This document shows, piece by piece, positions 24,883-33,596 of a DNA stretch of 64,000 nucleotides; within the stretch, counting starts at the first letter, position 1; each line of letters begins with the position of its first letter. The notes under the pieces were generated by a model that saw only the letters and a list, made by a program, of their open reading frames with translations, was not told the origin of the DNA and searched no databases. This stretch comes from Bradyrhizobium sp. CB1650 (GTDB taxonomy: Bacteria; Pseudomonadota; Alphaproteobacteria; Rhizobiales; Xanthobacteraceae): positions 2,075,501 to 2,139,500 of the forward strand of contig NZ_CP121695.1 in NCBI RefSeq assembly GCF_029761915.1, given 5' to 3'. The position numbers and the translations under genes are program-made.

Positions 24883-25063
24883 GGTTTGATTCTAGCACCG
24901 CCGTCGAGGAGTTCATGCGCGATCTGACGCCCTCACTGCGTCGATAATTTGTCGGAGCGGGTTTCTTTGGTAATTCGTTGCTCCTGGGAAGAGCGCATCA
25001 CTATAGTGCCCCGATGATGGCGGCGGCAGCGGGCGATCGGCGCTCCACGACAGGGAACACGCG

Positions 25064-27385
25064 ATGGACGACACAATTGGCTACCCCGATCCCGGCCTGG
25101 ACCTGTCGGACGGCTTCAAGCCGCACACCTCGCATTGGGGCGTGTTCTCGGCGCGTCACGGCGAGGCCGGACTCGAAGTCAGGCATTATGCGGGAGATCC
25201 GGATCCGAACGGCATCATCGACAATTTTCCCGGTGCGTTGCGCCACCAGGCGCGCATCGCCCGGCCGGCGATCCGCCGCGGTTGGCTCGAACGCGGCCCC
25301 GGTCCCGATGATCGCCGCGGCCGCGACGAATTCGTCTCCGTGAGCTGGGAGACGGCGCTGGACTTGTTGGGGAGCGAGCTGTCGCGCATCCGCGACACGC
25401 GCGGCCCCGGTGTAGTGTTTGGCGGTTCCTATGGCTGGTCGAGCGCCGGTCGCTTCCACCACGCGCAGAGCCAGGTTCACCGCTTCCTCAACGTCGCGTT
25501 GGGCGGCTATGTGCGTTCGGTCAACACCTACTCCTCGGGTGCATCCTCGGTGCTGCTGCCGCAGATCCTGGCGGGCTACGAAGACATCACCAAGCGCAAC
25601 GTCACCTGGGAACAGATCGCGGCCGAGAGCGAGATCGTGCTGGCGTTCGGCGGCATGGCACTGAAGAACTCGATGGTGGCCGGCGGTTCGATCAGCAAGC
25701 ACGTCGAGCGCGGCACCATGGAAGCGGCGCGCCGGCGCGGCTGCGAGTTCATCCTGGTCAGCCCGCTGCGTGACGATCTGCCAGTGGAGGCCGGCGCCGA
25801 ATGGATGACATGCGTGCCCGGCACCGACACTGCCCTGATGCTCGGCATCGTCCACTCGCTGGTCGAGGGAAACCTGCACGATCAGGACTTCCTTGATCGC
25901 TACACCGAAGGTTGGCCGGTCTTCCTGCGCTATTTGACCGGCGAGAGCGACGGGCAGGCCAAGAGCGCCGAATGGGCCGCAACGATCTGCGGCGTCGATG
26001 CGGCCACGATCCGCAAGCTGGCGCGCCGCCTTGCCGGAAAGAGGGCGCTCATCACCGTCTCGCATTCGCTGCAGCGCGCCGAGCACGGCGAGCAGCCGGT
26101 GTGGATGGGCCTGGTGCTGGCGGCAGCGCTCGGCCAGATCGGCTTGCCCGGCGGCGGCTACGCCTATTCGCTCGGTGCGATCGGCTATTACGGGCGCCGC
26201 GTCAACGACGTGCCGGGGCCGACGCTGGGGCAAGGCCGCAATGGCGTCGCCGATTTCATTCCGGTGGCGCGCATCGCCGACATGCTGCTCAATCCCGGTG
26301 CGACCTATCGCTACAATGGCGAGACGCGGGTCTATCCGGATATCCGGCTCGTCTATTGGGCCGGCGGAAATCCCTTCCATCACCACCAGGATATCAACCG
26401 TCTGCGCAAGGCCTTCGCCCAGCTCGACACGTTCGTCGTGCATGAACTGGCCTGGACTGCCACGGCCCGACACGCCGACATCGTCCTGCCCTCCACGATG
26501 ACGCTCGAACGCGAGGACATCGGCTATTCAACCAACGATCCCTTGATGGTCGCCATGCACCGGATCGCCGAGCCGTTTGGCCTTGCACGCGACGACTATG
26601 AGATTTTTGCCGATCTCGCCGAGCGTCTGGGCGCTCGCGAACCCTTCACCGAAGGCCGCAACGCGCGGCAATGGTTGGCGCATCTCTACGAGCCGACCCG
26701 TGCGTCGCTCAAGGCGCGCGGCCTCGAGGCCCCGAGCTTCGATGAATTCTGGGAACGCGGCAGCCTGGTCGTGCCGCAACAGCCCGACGACGGCGGCAGG
26801 CTGCGTCGCTTCCGCGAAGATCCGGTCGCGCATGCCCTGCCGACGCCGAGCGGTCGAATCGAGATTTTTTCGCAAAAGATCGCGGGCCATGGCGATGCCG
26901 ACTGTCCGGGCCATCCGGTCTGGCTCGAGAAGACCGACGTGCCCAAGTCCGGCTCGCCGTGTTTCCTCGTCGCCAATCAGCCGGTGACGCGTCTGCACAG
27001 CCAGCTCGACTTCGGCGGACATTCGCTTCAGGCAAAGCATCGCGGCCGCGAGGTCGCGCGCATGAATCCACGCGACGCGGACGCTCGCGGCATCAAGGAC
27101 GGCGACATCATCCGCCTGTTCAACGAACGTGGCGCCTGCCTTGCCGCGGTGCATGTCACCGACGGCATTGCGGCCGGTGTCGTCCAGCTCCCGACCGGCG
27201 CGTGGTACGATCCGATGGACCCCGAGGACGAAGCGCCGCTCTGCGTTCACGGCAATCCCAACGTTCTCACCCGCGACATCGGCACCTCGTCTCTCGCGCA
27301 AGGCTGTACCGGCCAGCTCACGACGGTCGAGGTGGAGCGCTTCACCGGCAACCTGCCGCCGATCCGCGCCTTCGATCCGGTGTAG
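25064..27385 (+). CDS. bisC: Molybdopterin oxidoreductase of the BisC/TorZ type (biotin/methionine sulfoxide reductase-like)
   Basis: 773 residues, the size of BisC. G-S-Y-G-W-S-S-A-G-R at residues 121-130 matches the active-site Tyr/Trp loop of the DMSO reductase group. T-Y-S-S-G-A (155-160) carries the Ser that ligates molybdenum (Ser157 by alignment). There is no N-terminal Cys cluster and no Tat signal, so it is cytosolic and Fe-S-free like BisC, which reduces biotin sulfoxide and free methionine sulfoxide. AGGGAAC precedes the ATG. It stands alone with its own short leader. Confidence 0.88.
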   Translation: MDDTIGYPDPGLDLSDGFKPHTSHWGVFSARHGEAGLEVRHYAGDPDPNGIIDNFPGALRHQARIARPAIRRGWLERGPGPDDRRGRDEFVSVSWETALDLLGSELSRIRDTRGPGVVFGGSYGWSSAGRFHHAQSQVHRFLNVALGGYVRSVNTYSSGASSVLLPQILAGYEDITKRNVTWEQIAAESEIVLAFGGMALKNSMVAGGSISKHVERGTMEAARRRGCEFILVSPLRDDLPVEAGAEWMTCVPGTDTALMLGIVHSLVEGNLHDQDFLDRYTEGWPVFLRYLTGESDGQAKSAEWAATICGVDAATIRKLARRLAGKRALITVSHSLQRAEHGEQPVWMGLVLAAALGQIGLPGGGYAYSLGAIGYYGRRVNDVPGPTLGQGRNGVADFIPVARIADMLLNPGATYRYNGETRVYPDIRLVYWAGGNPFHHHQDINRLRKAFAQLDTFVVHELAWTATARHADIVLPSTMTLEREDIGYSTNDPLMVAMHRIAEPFGLARDDYEIFADLAERLGAREPFTEGRNARQWLAHLYEPTRASLKARGLEAPSFDEFWERGSLVVPQQPDDGGRLRRFREDPVAHALPTPSGRIEIFSQKIAGHGDADCPGHPVWLEKTDVPKSGSPCFLVANQPVTRLHSQLDFGGHSLQAKHRGREVARMNPRDADARGIKDGDIIRLFNERGACLAAVHVTDGIAAGVVQLPTGAWYDPMDPEDEAPLCVHGNPNVLTRDIGTSSLAQGCTGQLTTVEVERFTGNLPPIRAFDPV

Positions 27386-27857
27386 CGGATCGGCGCGACC
27401 GCTCGTCAGCGTTGCGTGGTTCGGCAATCGCGCGCCGACTCACGCGCGCTCGCTTAGGCCGCAGATCGAACGAGAGATGTCGGATGAAGTGATGCGCTTC
27501 ATCGACGCTGACGGCGCGCCGACGCTTATCACGCGACGGCAGCTTGTGGTGTGAGAGCCTGCAAAAGCTCAACGAGAGATACGCGCAATTGCGCCCGTAG
27601 CACTAACGGGAAAAAGTAGCAGGCATGTGAACCGTCTCATATTTGAATCGACTCCTTAAGAGCGACCATTCTCGCACCTGATCGTCGTGCCCGAAGCAAG
27701 CTGCTCACGCGCACGCCAATGCCGGCGACGCCGTCTGCCTCGCCCGCCGTACAGATCTTTTCGAAAGTTGGAATGAAGCGCATCGCGAATGGCGCCTGCC
27801 ACGCAGCCTCTGTCAGGCTCGGCCGGTAGGCCGCTACTTGTTTGGCAGGAGTATCCC
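27386..27857. other. Intergenic region of about 470 bases, one very short ORF
   Basis: The only start-to-stop frame worth noting is 27477-27554 (+), 25 codons from ATG with GAGAG just upstream, encoding a peptide with no recognisable similarity. It may be a remnant or chance. I see no clear terminator after the molybdoenzyme gene and no repeat. Confidence 0.4.
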
Positions 27858-28370
27858 ATGAAGAAAAGCAATGCGGTCTTCAGTGCATTATCGGTGGCAA
27901 GGTACAGCAGCAATCTTCGCATCCCCCGTTCCAGCCTGATCAAATCGGCCCATTTGCTTGAAAGGCTTGGCCTCGCAGCGGTCGGGGGAGCGTGCGGGCT
28001 CTATGTGGGTGCAATCCTGCTGCGCCAGGAGGACGGATTGTTCGAGAGCGGATGGATCGTGCTGCTGGCGATGCTCTACGGAGCTGTAAGCTACTACATC
28101 GGGATCGACCTCGCCGGCAGCAAGGCTCGGAAATCGAGTTCGAACATCTCCGAGGAATGGCATGGCTCCGACGCGCCCGAGATCTTCAGTGCGGCCGGAA
28201 CGTTTGGCGCCGCGATCGCCGCGGCTCTGTCCGTCAGCATCATTGTCCTTGACCAAAATGTCCCCAGCGCAGTGATCGCCATTGTCGCAGGCTGTTGGTT
28301 CGCGGGTTCTTCGCTTCAAGTTGTCGCGGGCACCATGGCTCGCAACCACGACACTGCGGACAAGGGGTGA
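27858..28370 (+). CDS. Small hypothetical integral membrane protein
   Basis: 170 residues from ATG at 27858, chosen because AGGAG lies six bases upstream; the frame is open earlier but without a ribosome site. Four hydrophobic segments are visible: about 38-55 (A-A-V-G-G-A-C-G-L-Y-V-G), 66-85 (W-I-V-L-L-A-M-L-Y-G), 112-131 and 138-157. A short charged loop containing S-K-A-R-K-S-S-S lies between the second and third. Not a family I recognise. It stands alone on the forward strand. Confidence 0.65.
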   Translation: MKKSNAVFSALSVARYSSNLRIPRSSLIKSAHLLERLGLAAVGGACGLYVGAILLRQEDGLFESGWIVLLAMLYGAVSYYIGIDLAGSKARKSSSNISEEWHGSDAPEIFSAAGTFGAAIAAALSVSIIVLDQNVPSAVIAIVAGCWFAGSSLQVVAGTMARNHDTADKG

Positions 28371-28579
28371 TGAAAGCTGCGTCCAGGGAGAGACCTTGCC
28401 CCGGGCATCGTGACACGAGCGCGGATCACTTCGCCGGCTTCTGCTCGCGGCCGGCGTCGTGCCGGTACCGAGCAACCGATCGTAAACAAGGCGTGCCATC
28501 ATGTTGGTGTTGCGATATCGTCTCGGCACGCCGTGATCCAAAATTCTGCTAACTGCCAGCCAGAGTATCGGTGGAGCCT

Positions 28580-31500
28580 ATGCAGCAGATTGCGGAGTGG
28601 CTCGAGAATCTGGGGCTTGGGCAATACGTACAGCGTTTTGCTCAAAATGGGATCGACATAGGCGTCCTTCCCGAATTGATGGACGAAGACTTCGACAAGC
28701 TCGGAGTTCTGCTCGGCCATCGTCGCAAGATGCTGCGTGCCATTGCCGAACTCGATCCAGCCGCATTGATTGCATCGCCGGCTCCTCCGCACGACGCAGA
28801 GCGTCGTCACCTCACGGTCATGTTTTGCGATCTGGTCGGCTCGACTGAGCTTTCCGCGCGCCTCGATCCGGAGGACATGTGGGAAGTAATCCGTGCCTAT
28901 CGCGCCGCCTGCGCCAAAGTCATCGCCGCTTACGACGGCATGATCGCCCGCTTCGTGGGCGACGGAATACTGATCTACTTCGGCTACCCCCGCGCACACG
29001 AGGACGATGCGGAGCGCGCAGTACGAGCGGGACTCGACATCATTGCAGCAATCAGGCAGCTCAAAACACGCGAGCAGGTCGAACTGCGTATCGCGATCGC
29101 AACCGGGCTTGTGGTGGTCGGCGATCTCGTCAGCGGAACTGCATCGGAGGAGCAGGCGACGGTCGGTGATGCGTTGAACCTCGCCGCTCGGCTCCAGAGC
29201 TTGGCGGAGCCCGGCGCAGTCGTCGTTGCCGCGTCGACGCGCCGGCTGCTTGGCGATCTCTTCACCTTTCGCAATCTCGGCCGCCGCGAGGTCAAGGGGA
29301 TCCCCGAAGCCATCGCGGTCTGGGCCGTCGAAGGTGCTGCCGCGTCGGAGAGCCGCTTCGAGGCGGTTCGTGCGGCACGCTCGATCGGCTTCGTCGGTCG
29401 CAAGGAGGAGATCGAATTCGCGCTTTCGCGTCAGCGGCTGGCGTGGCAGGGGCAAGGCCAGATGATGCTGATTTGCGGGGAAGCCGGAATCGGCAAATCG
29501 CGCATGGTTGCCACGCTCTCGGAAAGCCCCACCTTGGGCGCGCACCGCCGGGTGCGGTATCAATGCTCGCCCTATCACACCAACAGTGCGCTTCATCCCT
29601 TCGTTGCGCAGCTCGAGCGTGCCGCCGGCATCGGGCCGAACGATACGCCCGCGCAAAAGCTCGACAAGCTCGAGGCGATGCTCGCACTTGGAACGGCGTC
29701 GGTTGCTCAAGCGACGCCGCTCATCGCGGCGCTCCTTTCGATTCCCACCGGCGACCGTTATCCACCGCTCGGCCTGAGCCCCGCGCAGCAGCGGCGACAG
29801 ACGTTTGCCGCCCTTCTCGATCAGCTCGAAGGGCTGGCGCGGCAGCAGCCTGTACTGATCATCTGCGAAGACGCGCATTGGGCCGATGCCACGACACTCG
29901 AGCTGCTTGATCTTGCGGTCGACCGGATTAGGGGACTGCCGATACTTGTGCTGGTGACGTCCCGGCCCGAATTCGAGCCGTCCTGGGCCGGCCTTGCCAA
30001 TGTCAGCCTGTTGCGGCTCGACCGGCTCGACCGACAGGACACGCGCGCTCTGGTCGAGCAGGTGACCGTCGGCCGCCAGCTTCCGCGCGAGATGATGAAG
30101 CAGATCATCGACAAGACCGACGGAATCCCGCTCTTCGTCGAGGAATTGACCAAGATGGTGCTGGAATCCGGACTGCTCGTCGAAGACGCCGGGCGCTATC
30201 GCCTCGATAGTCCACTTCCGCCGCTCGCCATTCCCGCGACGCTGCAGGATTCATTGATGGCGCGGCTCGACCGGCTCGCTCCCGTCAAGGAAGTAGCGCA
30301 GATCGGCGCCGCGATCGGCCGCGACTTCTCCTACGCATTGCTGAGATATGTCGCGGGGCGCGATGATCTGACGCTGAGCGCCGCGCTAGCGCAGCTCGAA
30401 GGGGCGGAACTGCTGGTGTGCCGCGGAGCTCCACCCGAAGCAAACTATAGTTTCAAGCATGCACTCGTTCAGGAAGCGGCGTATGAGAGCCTGCTCAGGA
30501 GCAGGCGGCAGGTGCTCCACAAGCAGATCGGCGATGTCCTGCGCGATAGATTTCCACTCGTCGCTGCGACCGAGCCGGAAATCCTTGCACACCACTTCAG
30601 CGAGGCGGGACTGAGCGAGATCGCCCTCGAATGGTGGCGCAAGGCAGGCGAACAAGCGCTGAAACGCTCGGCCTATTCTGAAGCGATTGCGCATCTTCGC
30701 AAAGCGATTGCCATCGCCGATGAATTGTCCAGTGAGCCCGGCCGGGTGATGAGCAGGCTCCACCTCCAGATCGCGTATGGCCGCGCATTGCGGGGCAGCC
30801 TCGGGCACAGTGCGCCCGAAACGGTAGCCGCATGGACGCGCGCCCGGCAGCTCGCAGCAGACATCAATGATCCAGTTGAACTTGCGCCGATCCATTCGGG
30901 GCTCTTCAATGCCAGCCTGACGCATGGCGAGATCGCTCCGATGCGAGAGCTGGCGAATGCCATCATGAGTGCCGCCGAGCGACGGCCGGAATCGCCGGTG
31001 GCGGCGGTCGCCGCACACTGGACGAGTGGGGTGACCTGTTGGTTCGGGGGCGACTATTTGAACGCGAGAACGCATCTCGAGCGGGCGCTTGCGATCTATG
31101 ATGCCGAGCCGGATCCGGCGACGTTCAGGATGTCGGCGCTGGATCTCCCGTTCGTCATCCTGAGATTTCTGGCGCTGGTGCTTTGGCCGCTCGGAAAGAT
31201 AGACCGCGCGCGCCGGCTCGCCGCAGAAGCGGTGAGTGCTCAAGGAGAGAAGCGGGCGCTTTCCCAAGCCAATGCGCTCGTTCACAGGGCTGTTTTCGAC
31301 GGGCTATGCGGGGGTATGTTGCAGCAAACAGAGACGATCCTGGCGCTGGGGCTGGCTCGCGACCATACAATGCCTTTGTACGTGGCTGCCGGCACCTACC
31401 TGAACGGCCTGGCAAAGTGGCGTGCCGGCGACCGAGTGGCGGGGCTCACGGACATGCGCCTTGGGTTGATCGCGCTTCATGAGAATGACTGCTACCTCTG

Positions 31501-31900
31501 TGAACCTTTTTGGGGCCTGCATGTTGCCGTGGCAGAAGCGGAGGCGGGTCAGTCCGAAGCCGGCCTGGACATGCTGGGCGAACTGATCGCATGGACCGAG
31601 CATTCCGGTCAGCGTTGGCTTGATGCCGAACTGCATCGCGCGCGGGCCGAACTTCTATTGCGGCAGGCGCCTTCGAGCCTTTCCAGTGCCGAGGATGCCT
31701 TCAGCACAGCCCTGGAAATCGCCCGAGGTCAGCAGACGAAAACTTTCGAGCTCCGCAGCGCACTCGGACTTGCACGCATGCGCAATACGAAGGGCCGGGC
31801 GGCATTCGAGGTGCTCGCTGCCGTCCTCGCTGAATTTGATGCGGAGCGATCTCTCCCCGAAATCGAACAAGCAGAAAGATTGCTCAGGAGCAAACGATAG
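28580..31900 (+). CDS. SAM domain / class III adenylate-guanylate cyclase / ATPase / TPR signalling protein
   Basis: 1106 residues from ATG at 28580 (GGTGGAG four to five bases upstream; a GTG nine bases earlier is the alternative). Residues 1-58 are a SAM domain (W-L-E-N-L-G-L-G-Q-Y). About 70-240 are a class III cyclase with both metal aspartates, D84 in F-C-D-L-V-G-S-T and D128 in F-V-G-D-G, plus N-L-A-A-R-L-Q. About 265-560 are an AAA-type ATPase (Walker A G-E-A-G-I-G-K-S-R near 300). About 620-1100 are TPR-like helices. Catalytic residues look intact, so cyclic nucleotide synthesis is plausible. This architecture recurs in rhizobia; the stimulus is unknown. Confidence 0.9.
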   Translation: MQQIAEWLENLGLGQYVQRFAQNGIDIGVLPELMDEDFDKLGVLLGHRRKMLRAIAELDPAALIASPAPPHDAERRHLTVMFCDLVGSTELSARLDPEDMWEVIRAYRAACAKVIAAYDGMIARFVGDGILIYFGYPRAHEDDAERAVRAGLDIIAAIRQLKTREQVELRIAIATGLVVVGDLVSGTASEEQATVGDALNLAARLQSLAEPGAVVVAASTRRLLGDLFTFRNLGRREVKGIPEAIAVWAVEGAAASESRFEAVRAARSIGFVGRKEEIEFALSRQRLAWQGQGQMMLICGEAGIGKSRMVATLSESPTLGAHRRVRYQCSPYHTNSALHPFVAQLERAAGIGPNDTPAQKLDKLEAMLALGTASVAQATPLIAALLSIPTGDRYPPLGLSPAQQRRQTFAALLDQLEGLARQQPVLIICEDAHWADATTLELLDLAVDRIRGLPILVLVTSRPEFEPSWAGLANVSLLRLDRLDRQDTRALVEQVTVGRQLPREMMKQIIDKTDGIPLFVEELTKMVLESGLLVEDAGRYRLDSPLPPLAIPATLQDSLMARLDRLAPVKEVAQIGAAIGRDFSYALLRYVAGRDDLTLSAALAQLEGAELLVCRGAPPEANYSFKHALVQEAAYESLLRSRRQVLHKQIGDVLRDRFPLVAATEPEILAHHFSEAGLSEIALEWWRKAGEQALKRSAYSEAIAHLRKAIAIADELSSEPGRVMSRLHLQIAYGRALRGSLGHSAPETVAAWTRARQLAADINDPVELAPIHSGLFNASLTHGEIAPMRELANAIMSAAERRPESPVAAVAAHWTSGVTCWFGGDYLNARTHLERALAIYDAEPDPATFRMSALDLPFVILRFLALVLWPLGKIDRARRLAAEAVSAQGEKRALSQANALVHRAVFDGLCGGMLQQTETILALGLARDHTMPLYVAAGTYLNGLAKWRAGDRVAGLTDMRLGLIALHENDCYLCEPFWGLHVAVAEAEAGQSEAGLDMLGELIAWTEHSGQRWLDAELHRARAELLLRQAPSSLSSAEDAFSTALEIARGQQTKTFELRSALGLARMRNTKGRAAFEVLAAVLAEFDAERSLPEIEQAERLLRSKR

Positions 31901-32125
31901 CCGGTTCGCGGGTATCTGACCGGCGGGCCTGACCCGACTTGCACGGGGAAGGCTACTGGTTCCCGCGTCACGGAATAGTGTTCCGATCCATCTTCACCCG
32001 TTGATGCGAGTGCCCCGGGGAAAGTTGCCAGGTGAAGGGCGTTGACTTGGCTTGATGTGCGGACCTCGGACGCATCGCGGCAGTGGCAGTTCCCGTCCGG
32101 GAAAGCGATGGATCGGGAGAATCGA

Positions 32126-32320
32126 ATGAGCGATGGAGCGGACTATTTCGCAAAATTGCTGGGGCGCGCGGCCATGGAGGTGTGGGGCCACATGCCCCGC
32201 GATATCCAGGAAGCGCTGTTCGAGGCCGCGATGAAGGGGCACGACACCGAGCGCGAAGACCTCGCGCGGCTGCTGCACGAGCGTCATCCGCGCACGCTGC
32301 ATCCGGCGAGGCCGCGCTGA
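32126..32320 (+). CDS. Small hypothetical protein, 64 residues
   Basis: ATG at 32126 with GGGAG seven bases upstream; an ATG at 32108 would add six residues. The product is soluble and helical, acidic in the middle (G-H-D-T-E-R-E-D-L-A-R-L-L) with a basic Arg/His-rich end. No membrane span and no metal motif. I do not assign a family. Composition is protein-like and the ribosome site is reasonable, so I list it as likely real. Confidence 0.55.
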   Translation: MSDGADYFAKLLGRAAMEVWGHMPRDIQEALFEAAMKGHDTEREDLARLLHERHPRTLHPARPR

Positions 32321-32529
32321 TCGCGACGGCACTGCACATTGTTGCCATGGTGCCGTCGTCCCAGCTCCAGATTTCCGGCCTTCCGACCATCGTAGACGGA
32401 GCGTGATACCGCCCGCCGATTTGCGCGGATTCGGGAACGTTTGCAGAAGCACTTGGTTGGCAAATTGCGTGTGGCTTCAAGCCCTACGCTTAACGGGTTC
32501 AACGATGTGGACTGATCGGCGTGAGCGAC

Positions 32530-32703
32530 ATGAATATCAAGAAATGGTACGATCCGATCACGCAGCGATGGATTGTGCCGCGTGAGGTTATTCCGGTTGC
32601 GAGCTATTCGGAGCCGAGTACGGAAGAAGAATTGGAGACCCTCGAGAGCGGAGAGACCGAGCGCATTTGGGATCTGTTGGTCGACTGCTGTGCTCGCGGA
32701 TAG
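32530..32703 (+). CDS. Small hypothetical protein, 57 residues
   Basis: ATG at 32530, or GTG at 32521 adding three residues; neither has a strong ribosome site. The product is acidic: an N-terminal K-K-W-Y-D-P-I-T-Q-R-W-I-V-P segment with aromatic residues, a Glu-rich middle (E-E-E-L-E-T-L-E-S-G-E) and an amphipathic end with two adjacent Cys. No family is recognised. Downstream, 32704-32854 holds no gene before the TetR stop. Confidence 0.5.
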   Translation: MNIKKWYDPITQRWIVPREVIPVASYSEPSTEEELETLESGETERIWDLLVDCCARG

Positions 32704-32854
32704 CGCTACCGTGTTGGATTGGGCTGGCCGTCGCCACTGACGATGGCCGAAGCCGGCGGTGGCGAAACAGGTCGTGCGCGTAGCGTGCTGAACAATTTTT
32801 TTTCGCCAGCCAAGATGGCGATGCCTTCGGGCTCGCGGCAGCAGACTTCGCAAC

Positions 32855-33448
32855 TCAATCGATTCCTGTAGCCCTCTTCGGGCCGGCGAGATTGATCGCC
32901 GTATCCACCGCGTCTTGCAGGATCTCCTCCGACAACCGCATGTCGTTGACCGCGCGCGACAATTGCAACGCACCGACCATGGTGGCGTAGATCGCGATCG
33001 CGCTGCGCCGTCGCTCGTCGGGCGACCCCTGCCGGATCTGCTCCGCCATCAGCGCGATGATGTCCGAAATCTTCGCGGTGAAGGCGTCGCGCGTCGTCTT
33101 CGGATGGCGCGCGACCTCGGCGACGAGCGCAGCGGTCGGGCAGCCGGTGCCGGCGCGGTCGCGATGGCGCGGGGAGAGATAGTCGCGGATCGCCGTCTCG
33201 AGGGCGATGCCGTTCTCGAGATTGTCCTTGTGCCGTTGCTCGCGCCGGGACAGCGCGTCGAGCAGCACCTCGCGCACCAGCTCCTCCTTGGAGGCGAAGT
33301 GCATGTAGAAGGCGCCGTTGGTGAGGCCTGCCTCCGACATGATCCCGGCGAGGCCGACTGCGGCGATGCCGCTCTCGCGAAACTGCGCGGAGGCGACTTC
33401 GAGAATGTGCCGGCGCGTCTTATCCCTGTGTCCCTTGTCGTAGCGCAC
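32855..33448 (-). CDS. TetR-family transcriptional repressor
   Basis: 197 residues from GTG at 33448, with AAGGAGG eight bases upstream; TTG at 33451 is an equally close alternative. The N-terminal helix-turn-helix (about 10-60) contains G-L-A-G-I-M-S-E-A-G-L-T-N-G-A-F-Y-M-H-F, the TetR signature. The C-terminal ligand domain has a C-P-T-A-A-L-V motif of the AcrR/TetR_C_11 kind. It is divergent from a MATE efflux gene with a tandem operator between them, so it most likely represses that pump and itself. Confidence 0.9.
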   Translation of the reverse strand: MRYDKGHRDKTRRHILEVASAQFRESGIAAVGLAGIMSEAGLTNGAFYMHFASKEELVREVLLDALSRREQRHKDNLENGIALETAIRDYLSPRHRDRAGTGCPTAALVAEVARHPKTTRDAFTAKISDIIALMAEQIRQGSPDERRRSAIAIYATMVGALQLSRAVNDMRLSEEILQDAVDTAINLAGPKRATGID

Positions 33449-33513
33449 CAATGCCGCCTCCTTCCGAAACGGCCGTCAACCCGGCCACAAAATCGTGAGG
33501 GCCACCCCATTGC

Positions 33514-33547
33514 ATTACGGTCATAATAATACATTATGGTCATAATA
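33514..33547. promoter_or_regulatory. Tandem TetR-type operator between tetR and MATE gene
   Basis: ATTACGGTCATAATA at 33514 and ATTATGGTCATAATA at 33533 are direct repeats, 14 of 15 identical and spaced 19 bases apart. The second contains the palindrome TTATG-GT-CATAA. The pair is framed by CCATTG (33507) and CAATGG (33548), themselves an inverted repeat. AT-rich in an otherwise GC-rich region, it lies about 50 bases from the MATE start and 66 from the repressor start. Confidence 0.75.
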
Positions 33548-33596
33548 CAATGGGCGGCCGACGGCGGCGGTCCGCTGGACACACAGGACGCAACGC

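Larger units (their letters stand above)
24169..25063. other. Intergenic region of about 0.9 kb between divergent genes
   Basis: It holds the upstream region of the binding-protein gene (reverse strand), a 17-base palindrome, a candidate structured RNA ending in a forward-strand terminator, a reverse-strand terminator just beyond it, a 36-codon reverse-strand ORF and the short leader of the BisC-type gene. No long ORF with family resemblance is present. Confidence 0.7.
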
